Assembly: GCA_001939145.1 (NCBI GenBank) | Contig: LSRX01000518.1 | Coordinates: 76,193-140,192 of the forward strand | Source: Symbiodinium microadriaticum | Taxonomy: Eukaryota > Sar > Dinophyceae > Suessiales > Symbiodiniaceae | Reading direction: 5' to 3' | Length of the DNA stretch: 64,000 bases | Shown: one piece after another, positions 11,046-22,173 of the stretch | How the letters are laid out: every line of letters starts with the position of its first letter | How positions within the stretch are numbered: position 1 is the stretch's first letter | Position numbers and translations under genes: made by a program | The notes under the pieces: model-generated | Seen by the model: only the letters and a program-made list of their open reading frames with translations | Told to the model about the DNA's origin: nothing | Databases searched by the model: none

Positions 11046-12506
11046 TTAAGGTAGGGCTTAGGGTCTAGTGCAGGGTTTCGGGTTTAGTGTTCTTTCAATG
11101 TCTGAATTCTGGAGGACGGCTTCCGCCCGAAGGCCATCTACTCATCGCCATCATCGGCTGGCGGAAGGCTCGGGTGCCCTTGTTTGAGTCCACGACATCC
11201 TTGAGCTCCCACAGGATGGGAAGAGGCCACATGCGGCCGGGGGCTCAGTGCCGTGTGACCTCAGTGACGATAGAGAAATAATGAGTGCTTCTGGCACATT
11301 TCATGCCCACCGAAGCATATGAACAACCCTTTTTGCAACGGGTGGAGAGCCAGAGACTTGTCAGCTTATGTGCTCTGCAGGGCTATGCCGACTTTGGGTG
11401 CGAAGCGTTTGGCCAAGGATGACACAGCTCCGAAATGCGATAGTCAGCCTAGCCATTGTCCTCCTTGCCACCAGCTATATTTGGGGTCAGGGTCCTTTGA
11501 GGTACAGGTAAAACGTAAACAAATTCCTAGAAGGCTTCCTCCTTGGAGGGTTCGTCAGTTCCGTCCAGGGCTGCTCGACGGGTTCCTTTACGAGTTCCTG
11601 CAGCTTCCCGAAAGGCTTCCCAGAAGGGTTCCACTAGACCCCAAGCCCAAAACCCTAAACCAGGAACCCGGTCCCTCAACAAGGCCTCCGCCTGACAGGC
11701 ATTCTGAAATCAAGAACATATTACTAGAGGAAAAGGGGGGACAAAAAAAAGAGCAAAAACCTAAGCCAACACCCTAAACCCTAAACCAAAACCCAAAACC
11801 CTAAGCCCGGGTCTGGCTGCATGCAGGAGCTGAGCCTGAACTCCACCGGCTCCGGCCGTCGCGAGCTCGAGCCCGAGCCTAAAGAGCCGGAGAAGACTCA
11901 GGAGACCATGGGTTCAAAGGAACGGTTTAGGGTTTAGGGTTGTTGTAGAACCCTATAGTACCCTCAAATGGATTCCTATTCTAGAACCTTCAGGCTCTTG
12001 GGGTTTTGGGGGGTTTTTGGTTTATAGCCTCTGGGGTTTAGGGTTTTAGGGTTTTGGGCTTAAGGGTTTAGGGTTTAGGACGTTTATCAGGGTTATGAGT
12101 CATGTTTGCTGTATGTGTTGTCGATTGCGGGTTATGAATTGCAAGGCTTTACAGAAGGGTTATGCGTCATGAATCATAAGGGTTACTGCAAGGGTCAGGG
12201 ATTTCAAGGGTAATGAATTATAGGGGCTACTACGAGGATTATCATGTGATCAATAGATGCACTTGGGTGACTCTTTGACACCCTCAAGAAACTTTCTGAG
12301 CATAGCCGTTGTATTGCCCTTTTCCCCCATTCCCGAAGCCCCAATCCCTCAATTCAGTGTCTTCCAGCACTTGGCGCAGGAGCAGCGGGTGGAATTTGTC
12401 AAGGCCCTGCGGATCCGTCCCTTGCCCAGATTGGCAGACCTGGCTTGTACCCGCATGCATGGGTAGGGTTGAGGGTTTAGGGATCAGGGTTTAGGGTTTA
12501 GGGTCC
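11046..12506. repeat. Cluster of telomere-like blocks on both strands
   Basis: CCCTAAA-oriented blocks at about 11640-11661 and 11769-11808 are followed by TTTAGGG-oriented blocks at about 11926-12090 and 12461-12506, so the orientation switches within 150 bp. Between them lie degenerate AGGGTTATGAATTG.AAGG repeats (12090-12245). The frame at 11319-11777 (+, 152 codons) has a charged C-terminus made of telomere-like codons and is not accepted. Confidence 0.7.
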
Positions 12507-12639
12507 CTCTGACGGGTGTGTTGCCTTGCGGGGAATCACACGGATGGTCTTGGTAAGCACACCAGTGACATCCGGGAAACGTTGGGAAACTTCCGGATTT
12601 CGTTTCGTTTATTAAATTTCTTTTCAGAAACAAAAGCAA

Positions 12640-12870
12640 GCAAACATACAAACAAGCAAACCAACAAACAAACACGCACACACAAACACACAGACACAGA
12701 GACACCGAGACACAGAGACACAGAGACACAGAGACACAGAGACACACACGCACCCACGCACGCACGCACGCACGCACGCACGCACACACACGCGCATGCA
12801 CACACACGCGCGCACACACGCGCACGTACACGCACTCGCACACGCACGCACACACGCACACACAGACAGT
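12640..12870. repeat. CA/GACA/GCAC compound microsatellite
   Basis: ACAAAC, then GACACA, then CACGCA blocks run in series. Long His/Thr-rich (+) and Val/Cys-rich (-) frames across it are artefacts of the repeat. Confidence 0.9.
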
Positions 12871-13056
12871 TCCCCCCCCGTACCTATGTTGTGTCCTGTT
12901 CAAGTCAGCTGCCTTTTCCCCAATATGTGTTCGTGTCCCTGGGTTGTTGCGTCTCGGGGAAAGCAAGTCTTTGTTTACTATACTTCTGGCTCCCGAGGCT
13001 TCTATATTTAGGGCTTTACTGGATGTTTCTTAACTCAGGGTTCACTATGGGTTCTG

Positions 13057-13260
13057 CTCCCGAGGTTTCTCCAAATTCTTGGGAATTGTTGGAAATGTTG
13101 GTAAAACCAACGTTTTCCATTATTTGTCTGCGGGAAAATGCCAACATTTCCAAGATTTCCAACATGTTCCATGATGACCGAAACTATGGCTCCGCCCGAG
13201 GTTTCTCCAAATTCATGGAAATGATTGGAAAGGTCGGATTCGCCAACATTGTCCACAGGT
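13057..13260. repeat. Direct repeat containing an inverted repeat (MITE-like)
   Basis: A segment starting CCCGAGGTTTCTCCAAATTC at about 13058 recurs at about 13194. Between the copies, 13082-13101 and 13141-13160 are imperfect reverse complements (about 17-18 of 20 positions) around a 39 bp loop that contains AAAACCAACGTTTT. A related GTTGGTAAAACCAA core is found again near 60119. Confidence 0.6.
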
Positions 13261-13819
13261 AAGTGCTTCAAAACGGTGTTACCGAAATTTGTGATTGAGC
13301 ACATCTTATGTACCCATGCGATGAGTGTTTGCAAAATGGGCCGGTAAGGTATTTACATCTTTGATAAACTCAGTAGAATGTCCAACACGAAACTACGCAA
13401 CAATCTCTGCTTGAAAACGTTTCTGTGCGAACGCTAATTCATTGTTTTTCTGCTTATCACGCACAGAGCTATACTTCATGTTTACGGTTCAAGACTTTAC
13501 CAAAGGAAAACTATTGCTGTACGAACATGCTTATGCTGGTTTAATCACGCACACTTGCTAAGACAAACATATATGGTCTTTTTTTGTGTCACGTGTTGCT
13601 TGGTGTTTGCATGGGGGGCTTTGGTCGTTGTGTTTATGCATTTGTTGGTGTGGCTTGATGTGCTTACAATAATGATCGAGCCCTAATCAAACGACTATCA
13701 TTCGCACCAGAATTCTGACATACATGATTGGCAAACGGTCGTCATTTGGTGGGCGCGAAATTTCGAAGACGAAGTTGAAAAGACTACAAATCTTAGTCCG
13801 ACAAATAAACTGCACAGGA

Positions 13820-13839
13820 CTTGTATTATGCACACACAC

Positions 13840-13880
<41 letters not shown>
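13820..13880. repeat. CA microsatellite
   Basis: About 25 CA dinucleotides with one CG interruption. Confidence 0.95.
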
Positions 13881-13882
<2 letters not shown>

Positions 13883-14160
13883 AGATGAACTAAACTCAGA
13901 TTAGACATGTCGAAATTAACTTTGAGTCTTCGTGCTGCAGACGGCGTGACGGTGTGCAAAGCTGCCAAACTGAAACTGCACGCCCATGATGCGACTCCAC
14001 ATGCATGCTGTTGGACTGGATTGATCCGAGGTTGCACGAGGTAAGCTGAAACAAACGTCGAGTGGATCAATTGGGTAATACTCTCGAAACGCCGAACCCA
14101 AGCTTGCAAAAACCAACAAGAAATCAAGTCTTCAGTGGCAAACTCCGAGGTGTTGCGCAG

Positions 14161-14483
14161 GAGAAGCTTGCAGAGTCCCAGCGTCGCGAAGAGCAAGCTC
14201 AGCGCTGGAGGCAGACGCCTTGTAATGCAGGTTCAAAGCTCTAACCCGGGGACAGATGGACTCACTTGGCCCGTGATCAGTCGGAGCAGTTTGGCATGCT
14301 GTTGCAGAAGCAGTGCGAACTGCCGTCTGATCTCAGCCTTTGCATGTGTGATGAGTCTTGCAGGAGCTGGCTCAAAGCATGTGGGCCATTGCGTGTTCGG
14401 GGCTCTTTGCCTTGGTTGTTCTGCTTGTTCTGGGCCCCATGGCGGACCCACGGCCGGAGGCTGGGCGCCTGGTCCGCCCTTAA
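14161..14483 (+). CDS. Coiled-coil protein with C-terminal membrane anchor, 3' exons
   Basis: Three protein-like pieces lie in order on the + strand. After an acceptor (TTGCGCAG) at 14160 comes a coiled-coil stretch (EKLAESQRREEQAQRWRQ). Around 14255-14310 a second helical piece follows (ARDQSEQFGMLLQKQ). After acceptor GTCTTGCAG at 14363 the last exon encodes ELAQSMW, then a hydrophobic segment of about 17 residues (ACSGLFALVVLLVLGPM), then a short Pro/Arg tail ending in TAA at 14481-14483. This is the architecture of a tail-anchored membrane protein. The family is not recognised. Junctions between the pieces are not resolved, and upstream exons are not found. Confidence 0.5.
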
Positions 14484-15152
14484 CCTTTGAAGTCGGCTCA
14501 CGCCTCTGAGGGTTCCTGCGGCCGGCTCCTAAACCAGAAGGAGGCCATCGCCGTGGATGAGGCTTCCGTCCCCCTTAGGAGGGGCACAGAAGTTCCCATG
14601 AGCTCCCTGCCAGGAACTCATGGCCAGCCCGGGCTTCAGCGTGGATCAGTTGATGGAGTTGGCAGGACCTCACTGCAAAGGATCAGCCCCACCATGGCAT
14701 GGACCTTATGCATGCTGTTTGGCAGCACAAGCTTGTTGCTGCGGCCTTCCTGGGCGAAGCCTGCACAAAACTGCGGCTTGTTCAGCTCAAGCAGCGTGAG
14801 CCACGAATAGTAAGCAACCCCGCAGCTCACATGGTCTCATGGCCGGAAGCAAGACAAAGCAAGACTGCGCGACATTCGGGCAGGTTGTTGTCACTTAGCA
14901 TTGCGTACAGCGGCATATTGGTATAGAAGCTTGAATTCTATGTAACATTTGAGCACAACCCTGGAGCAAGGAATCACGAAGTCAACCGTGAAAGAGCGGA
15001 TAAGGGGGAACGAGATTACCCGCAGAATGCTAATGTGCCAGCGCGGCACTCAGCCAGATGCGCCGCCAAGGCAGCTGCGGATCGGAGGCTCGGGGGTTGG
15101 GTGTTTGGGAGTTTCTAGGGATTCTGGGATTCTCAAGCTCCTTTTTTTGCAG

Positions 15153-15399
15153 GGAACCTGTCCGAAGCGTGGAGCCTTGAGCTTTCAGAGGCTCACATAG
15201 CTGCCCAGGATGCCCTCTGGACCCAGCTCCGGGATCTGGAACAGATCCGGCTCAGCGCCGGCCTTATTTCTAGTGGAGGAGGATTTCTTGTGCCTTGGTG
15301 CTTGTTTGGATCGCCCTTTCCGATGAGGGCAACCACAGAAAGAGATTGGACACCTCTTGATGTCATTCCTCTTTTTTGTGTGGGTGCTCGTTCCTAGTT
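15153..15399 (+). CDS. Putative exon, helical protein
   Basis: A strong acceptor (CTCCTTTTTTTGCAG) at 15152 opens onto an 82-codon frame without stops until TAG at 15397-15399. The first half is an amphipathic helix (LELSEAHIAAQDALWTQL). The second half is less protein-like, so the true exon probably ends before about 15290. It may belong to the same gene as the coiled-coil exons 700 bp upstream only if the TAA at 14481 is not the true end. Function unknown. Confidence 0.4.
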
Positions 15400-16600
15400 C
15401 TAGTCAACTTCACTATTGGCAGATGAAATTGTCACTGGGCATTCCTGGTGCTCTTGCCAGTTCAGCTTCGCTGATGCCTCCTGAACGTGGCAATCGTTCA
15501 ATGTCGCCTTCGCAAGTCGAATTGACTTCGCATCCACTGGCGGGTCCACTTAGGAGTCGACTACGCTGTCCGAACCACCCGGGCCGATCCCTGAGTTATT
15601 GAGCAATGCATGGAGAAGCCGTGCGTGCTTCCGCCATCTGCTCTGTTGCAGCAGGTGAAAGCTGCTTCCCTGCTATGTCCAGCACTTAGACTGTCGGATA
15701 GCAGCCATCGGTTCGTATGTGTCTCGAAGTCCAGAGAAGCTGAGGTGCTGGCTCGGCGCTGGGTCTGCTGGGCTTCCTGATACCAGGTCGTGTCAGATGT
15801 ATGGCTGCAGCATACTATGTACAACTTGTCAAACACATATGACATGTGCGAACTAGTCGTAGCGAGAACAACCAGATTGCAGAGCTGTTTTCTGCTTCGA
15901 AGCTTGGCGATTCTGTCGACGATTTGTGGCTTTCCGGCTTGCAGGCGGGATGGGATTGGGCAAGGCCTTCCTGCCTGGGCCACGGTGAGAAGCAAAGGGC
16001 TCTTGTAGGGCACTCAATCAGGTCCAGGCTTCTTATTGTGATTATTGTAGTTATTGTTGTTGGTACTATTGAACTCTTCTGATTTTTATTATTACCCAAG
16101 TCCTGCCTTCTCTTGGCTTGCATCCCAGGGCAGACAAAGAAGTCAACGTCAGGGGCGAAAACTTCGCCTCAGGTGCGAGAATCAGTTTTGCAAGTCCCTC
16201 CAGTAGACTGGTCTTCTCAGCAAGGTGTATACATGCATGTAGAATAGCTTGCTTTGTATTGTTTGACTCTTGGTCAGTGTAGTTTCTAAGCATCTTCAAT
16301 ATGTTTCAAACGTTTATTGTTGGATGTTGTAAACATGTACGCACATTACACTGCGTATGTATGTAGGTAGGTAGGCAGGAAGGCAGGCAGGCATATTGCA
16401 TGCCTGCATGTCTGTTCATAGGCACGGACAATGTTTTTGTGCCTACGCCCAGAGAAAACTTTGGGGCTAGACTGTACTGTACTGTACTAGCCTAGATTGT
16501 ACTACGTGTGGCATCGCTCCGACTTGTGTTGTCATGATGGTATTGCTTGGGCTCCACACCTTTATAATCGGGTTTCGAGACTTGGCGAGGTAGCCAAAGT
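15400..16600. other. Unassigned DNA
   Basis: A possible exon near 15880-15965 (QIAELFSASKLGDSVDDLWL) follows a CAG, with no further support. GTAT/GTAG/GCAG tetranucleotide runs lie near 16350-16400. Confidence 0.4.
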
Positions 16601-16765
16601 TACAGAAATAATAATAGCAATAGCAACCATAGTAACAGAAAGTAACAATAATAATGATGCTGGTAATAGTAATCGTAATAGTAATAGTAATAACACCCAA
16701 CACTAGCAATATTCATGGTAATAATAATGGTATCAATAACAGCAATACGAACAGACATCACAATA
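16600..16765. repeat. AAT/GTA triplet tract
   Basis: Imperfect AATAGT/AATAATG triplets. Open frames across it are artefacts. Confidence 0.85.
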
Positions 16766-16897
16766 ATGACAACAGCCGCTGCCTTCTGTATGGAGGTCAT
16801 AACTACTATCCGTCCACGGTCTCTGAGATGGTGAGGGACCGCGAAAGCCAAGAGCTCGGCACAATTCCAACTTGCTAGCACTGTTAGGGCAGTCATT

Positions 16898-17459
16898 GTG
16901 CTCCTGGTCCTGCCTGATACTTATGGAAGAGCCGAGCATAGGGTTAACGTTCTACGTGGTAGGGCTCGCGTGGCATCACACGAGGTCCGATGGGGAAGTG
17001 CTTCTATGGATTTACAAGCGCCGGATCTTTTGCTATTTGGATGTCTTGGTATCCGTGGCACCTGCAAAACGTGTACCTCCCGGCCGAGGACAGGCATGAT
17101 TGAGCTGAGCTGTGAGGGATGCTTTGTGCACTAGAATTCCCCGTCGACCTGCCAGGAGGATAGTGTGTGGTGTTGCAGTGTCATGACACTTCGGACGTTG
17201 GCACCGCTCCCAGATTGAATCCCCATTGGGTTACCGAGTTAGGCTGCGAAGTATGGAGAAGGGTCAACACTACGGTGACAGTTTCGCAAGTACATCTCTG
17301 ATTTACAGCGTGGCCGGAGGGACGTGGGAACCTGTCAGGGACGAAGCGATCCAACGGACTGCAGACACAAACGATTATATAAGGAACGTGATCGAGCAAG
17401 AGAGGCCCAAAGCCATTTTCCTCCTTGGACTAAGGTTCCTCCGATCTCGATGTTGTTAG
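16898..17459 (+). CDS. Putative exons, unrecognised
   Basis: Two + frames look partly protein-like: 16898-17134, and 17226-17459 with SVAGGTWEPVRDEAIQR and DYIRNVIEQERPKAIFLL. The second is rich in charged helical residues and lacks the low-complexity bias of its surroundings. No domain is recognised and splice borders are unclear. They may be upstream exons of the gene at 17.7-19.2 kb. Confidence 0.3.
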
Positions 17460-17700
17460 TCTCTGTCATTACGGTGGTCCCCTTCAGAGAGGCGCCTGCT
17501 TGATCCGAAGCAGCTTCTTCTCGCTTCCTTTGGGCTTCTGCATGTCACAGGCGGATTCAATTGAAGCAGTCAGCACTGTGATCCACGCCATGGCCAGGAG
17601 CCAATGAGGTCAGCTGTTCTCGGTGCGTAGAGTCATAGGGTCTCGTCTGTCATGAGGTTTAGGTTTTGAAGACAAGCCTCCCATTCGGGTGTGATCAGGC

Positions 17701-17922
17701 TTGCGAAGGCTGCCAGTTGCAACGGCTGCTGAGGCTGCAACGCTCGCCATGGGCGGCTACTGTGCCAGCGGCCCAGAGAAGTGCGTTGAGAGTGTACTGT
17801 TCGTAGACGGAACATCCGATCGACTGCACGTCAGATTTAATAGGTCTCTGATGCAATTTGATGTCTCTACCTTTGGAAGCTCTGAGGTGCTGGAGTGGTA
17901 TACACTGAACGTCGCGAAGAAC
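17701..17922 (+). CDS. Putative exon with GTGAGG donor
   Basis: An open frame ends at a good donor (AAGAAC|GTGAGG at 17923). It encodes a mixed alpha/beta stretch (ESVLFVDGTSDRLHVRF ... FGSSEVLEWYTLNVAKN) with balanced composition. I do not recognise the family. The position suggests it belongs with the exons up to 19.2 kb. Confidence 0.4.
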
Positions 17923-18335
17923 GTGAGGTGTTCCCATCTCCTTTCGGGATGCCCTGACTGGTCTGCTGGCGTCCAATATACCGTCTAAAGCGCAGGCCCT
18001 GAGCCTGTGCTCCGCCAGGATGACTCAGCGTGAGCGGCATCTGCGACAGCTTATCAACTTACTGCTCGGCTTTTGCACTTTTGGTCCAGCTCTCAGTCGA
18101 GTCGCTGGGGTACTCAGAGGCTGTGCAGTTGTGTATGGAGGGAGGAAGCGAGATTTAGCGCCAGGGTTGGTTGTCACCGGGGTGGTGGCGCAGCGGGAGC
18201 CCCAGCCGCTCAAAACCATGCCGGGCTTTGCAATTTTAATTTCGTACCCCCTCCCTTTCTCTCCCCCAGGCCCGAAGAAGTCTTAGGAAAGCCATCGAAG
18301 TCTAGCCTTGACCCGAATCAAAAGCATGGAATAGA

Positions 18336-18662
18336 ATGGAAGCCATTCGCCGGCTGTTGGGGCAAGATTGGTGCTTGACGCAAGTCTGGACAAGGAGAAC
18401 TGCTAGACTGCTAGACCTTGTGAGCACAGGGAACCACATCCCCATTCAAAGAGGGGGCAGATTGCACATGATAGTACCGAGGCATCCAGAGCAATTCGGG
18501 ATCTGCTGCGGAGACTTGTACGTTGTTCCAAATGTGGTGGCCCCAATGAAGCGGCCCGTCCTGAGACGGGGGAGCAGAATGGCATTCTATGATCAGGTCA
18601 CAGACATCGTGGCTTCTTACAACCGTGGCTTGTGCCTTACAGCGTGCGCCAAGATCTCTTAG
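18336..18662 (+). CDS. Putative exon(s), unrecognised
   Basis: A 108-codon open frame has a beta-rich middle (GGRLHMIVPRHPEQFGICC, then GDLYVVPNVVAP). No recognised domain. The 5' border is not resolved, and the end at TCTTAG may be intronic. Confidence 0.3.
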   Translation: MEAIRRLLGQDWCLTQVWTRRTARLLDLVSTGNHIPIQRGGRLHMIVPRHPEQFGICCGDLYVVPNVVAPMKRPVLRRGSRMAFYDQVTDIVASYNRGLCLTACAKIS

Positions 18663-18774
18663 CTATTCTCAGCTGTTGTGCCCTTGGCTGCCGCGGCTTA
18701 ACATAATCCTTGAGTTCGAATCCGTTTTCGATCGCGGAGCGTGGGAAGATCTGCTTGTGTACAGTGGGCCCCGC

Positions 18775-19192
18775 AAGCCGTTGAGGTGCCTACCAACAAG
18801 GGACGCGGAATGAGCATCTTGGCTCGACAGCAGCGTTCATGCAACGCCAATCTCAAGCTCTACCGCGATGTAGCAGTGCAGCACCTACAATCTATGGACA
18901 CCCGCACTTTGAGGTTCCTAGTTCAACACCACAAGGCTGGGTCGGTCAAGCAGCACTGGGCTTTCAAGTTTGAAGTTAAATCTTCTGCGGGAAAAATCTT
19001 CCCGGCAGGTCGGACTGGTGGACACTGCATCTGGCGCAGCCGGAGGCTCATCTTCATCTTGGGATGCTGCATTCTGAGGCTGATCTTACTCAGCTCATCA
19101 GCAGAGCCACAACTAAGAGTAGCAAGAAGTTTGTGCCAGCAGCATGTGCTTCCGAAAACGATTTCACAGACCCTCAGATCTCGCATGCCTAA
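18775..19192 (+). CDS. Two-exon 3' end of an unrecognised gene
   Basis: Exon 1 starts after TTGTGTACAG at 18774 and encodes VEVPTNKGRGMSILARQQ followed by a long amphipathic helix (LKLYRDVAVQHLQSMDTR). A second exon, probably starting after CTTCCCGGCAG near 19006, is in another frame: SDWWTLHLAQPEAHLHL, then LTQLISRATTKSSKKF, ending with TAA at 19190-19192. The frame change, the acceptor between the pieces and the natural C-terminus argue for a real spliced gene. The alternative is one unspliced frame (18741-19265), but its second half is unusually hydrophobic and Cys-rich. Function unknown. Confidence 0.45.
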
Positions 19193-19413
19193 GGCCCTGG
19201 CCTTCAAGCTCGGCATGTTCTGGTTCGAGGTCAGGGAGCTTTGCCACGTGACTCCAGACCCCTAAGCCCCGTGTGCTGTGTACTGAAGATCACTTCATCA
19301 GGTTTCAGCTGGCCTGCTCATGCTCGCCAGCCATTTCATCATCTTCCTCTACTGTCCGGAGCGTCGTCTGCGAATTCGGGACCGCCTTGCCTGCATGTAA
19401 CCGAGCATTGCAG

Positions 19414-19548
19414 AGCCGCATGCAGAACATGCAGCATCCGCGCCTTGGCTTCCTGCAGGGATTCGAAGGAGGATATCTCGATGGCCAGCTTTCCCAGCGG
19501 AGTGAGGCCTCCTCAGACGGCGAGGCAAGAGATCTTGCAGCGACATAG
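19414..19548 (+). CDS. Putative terminal exon
   Basis: After the acceptor GAGCATTGCAG, a 44-residue frame (GFLQGFEGGYLDGQLSQR, then an acidic Ser-rich tail) ends in TAG at 19546-19548. It could be an alternative or separate 3' exon. No family recognised. Confidence 0.3.
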   Translation, partial: SRMQNMQHPRLGFLQGFEGGYLDGQLSQRSEASSDGEARDLAAT

Positions 19549-22173
19549 GCCGTCATCGTCGTACGTAGCGTCAGTCAGCGATTGAGTTGAGGCTGCAGCA
19601 TCTAAGCTTGAAATAAAGACTTGATATGCGGAACGCACATTACGCGACTGCCGGTGTGTGCAGAAGCTTTAACGCCCTGTGGAGGAAGATTTCGACCCCG
19701 ATGATGCTGAAGCCTAGCCCTCAGGAGGAACATGTTGCCTATCCGGACAGGATGTGCAGCTTGCCTGAGACATCGTCTCACAGTGCCCGACGAAAGATTT
19801 TGTCTGAGGTGGTCTCCAATGGGTCAGTTTGACGAAGAGAGCCCTGGTTAAAAAGGTGTCTGGCGGGTGTCTGGTTCATGACAGCTCGAGGAGTTGCGCC
19901 AGTCTGTCTTGCTGCTCTTTTCATCGGCTGTGCTTATTCAGTGGCGAGATTCCACGACGTAGGCTGAGAGAATCATGACCATGACCATGACCTTTCTCGA
20001 TAAGAGCAGGACATGGACAGCACAGGACATGCGGACAACTTAGCACGTTCACCATCGCGCCTGAGCCGACTCGATGCGTGCTTTGAGAAAGATTCACAAA
20101 ATGTGACTGCTCTGGCATTCCAGAACTTGCATTGCTGCCATGTATGCTCGTGGCGGCAATCCTGCGGCGAAGCCGTCAACAAGGAGGCGCCTCAGTCGTC
20201 ACACAACTGGAGACTGCGCGTGCCTTGGATGCAAGTCTGTTAGGTGAGGTAGACGAGGCAAGCTATTGCGGGAACATCTCCGGCATGTCCCAAAACTCTG
20301 ATCTTGTATCGTGCAGCCTGAGCTGTTGCACTTGGAGTTCGTCAGCAGCCATCTCCAGAGTGGACCCATGCGGGAGCATGCGGGGGGGGGGGGGGGGGTC
20401 GCGCTTCCTTCATGAGACCCAGGCAGCAGAGAACGTGCACTGCGCCTCTGGGCAGAGAGAAGCGCGCCTTGGCTTCCAGTCGGCCCCAGGTCGAAGAGAG
20501 GCTCCGTAGGCTTCCTTTTCGGTTCAAGCCGAAAGCCCTGCAAACCTGGCTGTGACTTGGTATGTGCCAGGAATGGCAGCAAGCTGCGCCTCGATTGCAC
20601 ACCTGCAAAGAGGCAGTTTAGGGTTTACGGGGAATCCTACTTTCATAGAAGTCTGATGGTAGGTCGCTGCAAGCTTCGTGGTCCCCTTGGTGATGATCCC
20701 CTTTCGAATAAAACTTTAGAAGGACGGCGCCTATAAACACTAATCCATACGATCATGCTGGTCTGGTTCCAACATCTACTGCGACCCCACCATACTCCAC
20801 AGTTCGGCGGCCGTTCTGCTATACCTTTCTGAGTGTTCAGGACTCGTCCCGGATCCCCAGCTTCAGCACTGGGCATGTTTCTTGTTCCTAGGAGACATGA
20901 TAGCGCGACAGATTCTTCATTTTTATCATTGTTCAGGTGGTTTCTTAACTTTAACCAACTTGTATTTAGGGGTACCCCATAATTTCAGAAACTTCCATTT
21001 CTCGCAGCAGAGAGCGCCAATCATCTTCTTAACACCCAGCTTGCAACAGGTAGACTGGTCTAGGCAGACCTAGCAATGCAATCAAGATCCGTGCGTATCG
21101 TGTGTGCAACTTACTGTAATTTGCTGTGATTTACTTATCGTTTCTTGTATTCTGCTGTTACGTTATTAAATGTAGCTTTGTATTGTGAGTATATTGCGGT
21201 GGTAGCACCAGGTATGCCAGCGTAAAACAGTGTCAGAGCACCGAGCCGCACGACTTCCACCGAACAACGCGCATCAACCTACGCACGTTGTGACACTGGA
21301 GGGAGCTCATGCCAGCGTGCAGTTTTTTTTACAGGGAATTCGGCAGCCCCGAAAAGGCTCGCCTTGAGACTTGAAACGGCTTGTTGTTGCTTGCACCTCA
21401 GGTCCAAGCACTGAGAGATGCATCAACTTGTGGAGAACCGCTGAGGCTCATGCAGGCCAGCCTCGGCTTAAACGCTGTGAGATTCAATGCTTCAATCTAG
21501 AAAGTCATAGTGTAAAGGCAGGGCAGCCAAGGTGATGCTACTTAAATACTTGCAGCGTGATACTCGCCTGGTCCGCTCGGGATGTGCGTGCACATTGAAA
21601 GTCCGACCTCGGGCTGAACCTCGAGTCCTGACAGTTTCGCCGAGATTTGATCCACATCAGTTAAGAGGCAGCGACGATGTTAGCGGGGTGCCGTTTGCCA
21701 ATAAGAAGCTTGAGAGAAGTCCATAGTTGTTTTGATCGAGTAGCTTTGGCTGTGATTCCTCTGGGGGGGTCTTAAGTGTTTCGTTCCGAGTTCCGAAACA
21801 TCCAGCTGCTGGGGTGGTGAAGTCTCTCGCAGGCCCAGGCATCGCGGCTCCTGTCCTCGCTGCGATGTGGCTCACAGTGGCGAGTCGCTTTGGTGATCTT
21901 TGCAGGCCCGGGTCTTCGGAGTCCTACGATATTTAGGGATTATAGGGTTTGGGGTTTAGGGCATCCTACTGGACAACCTTGTAGCCCAAGATGAGGAGCT
22001 CCCCTTAGAGACTTGAGAATTGTGGGTAGTTCTCTAAGTCAGGGTCCCTTTTAGGAGTCCTTGTTACAAGGGTGCCCTGCTATTTTGGGGACTTAAGAGA
22101 GGCTCTCATTTAGAGAAGCCTTGAATCTGAAGGCCTCAAACGAAGGAGCTGCAGCCCGGAAAGTGACTGAGGC
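19549..22173. other. Unassigned DNA
   Basis: There is no supported gene. A 17-base G homopolymer lies at 20382-20398. Telomere-like fragments occur near 20618 and 21935-21962. Low-complexity GGGTCCCTTTTAGGAG-type sequence covers 22015-22120, just upstream of the PPR gene. Confidence 0.45.

Noticed and set aside
12484..12966. Val/Cys-rich frames across the CA/GACA tract
   Set aside because: Produced by the microsatellite.
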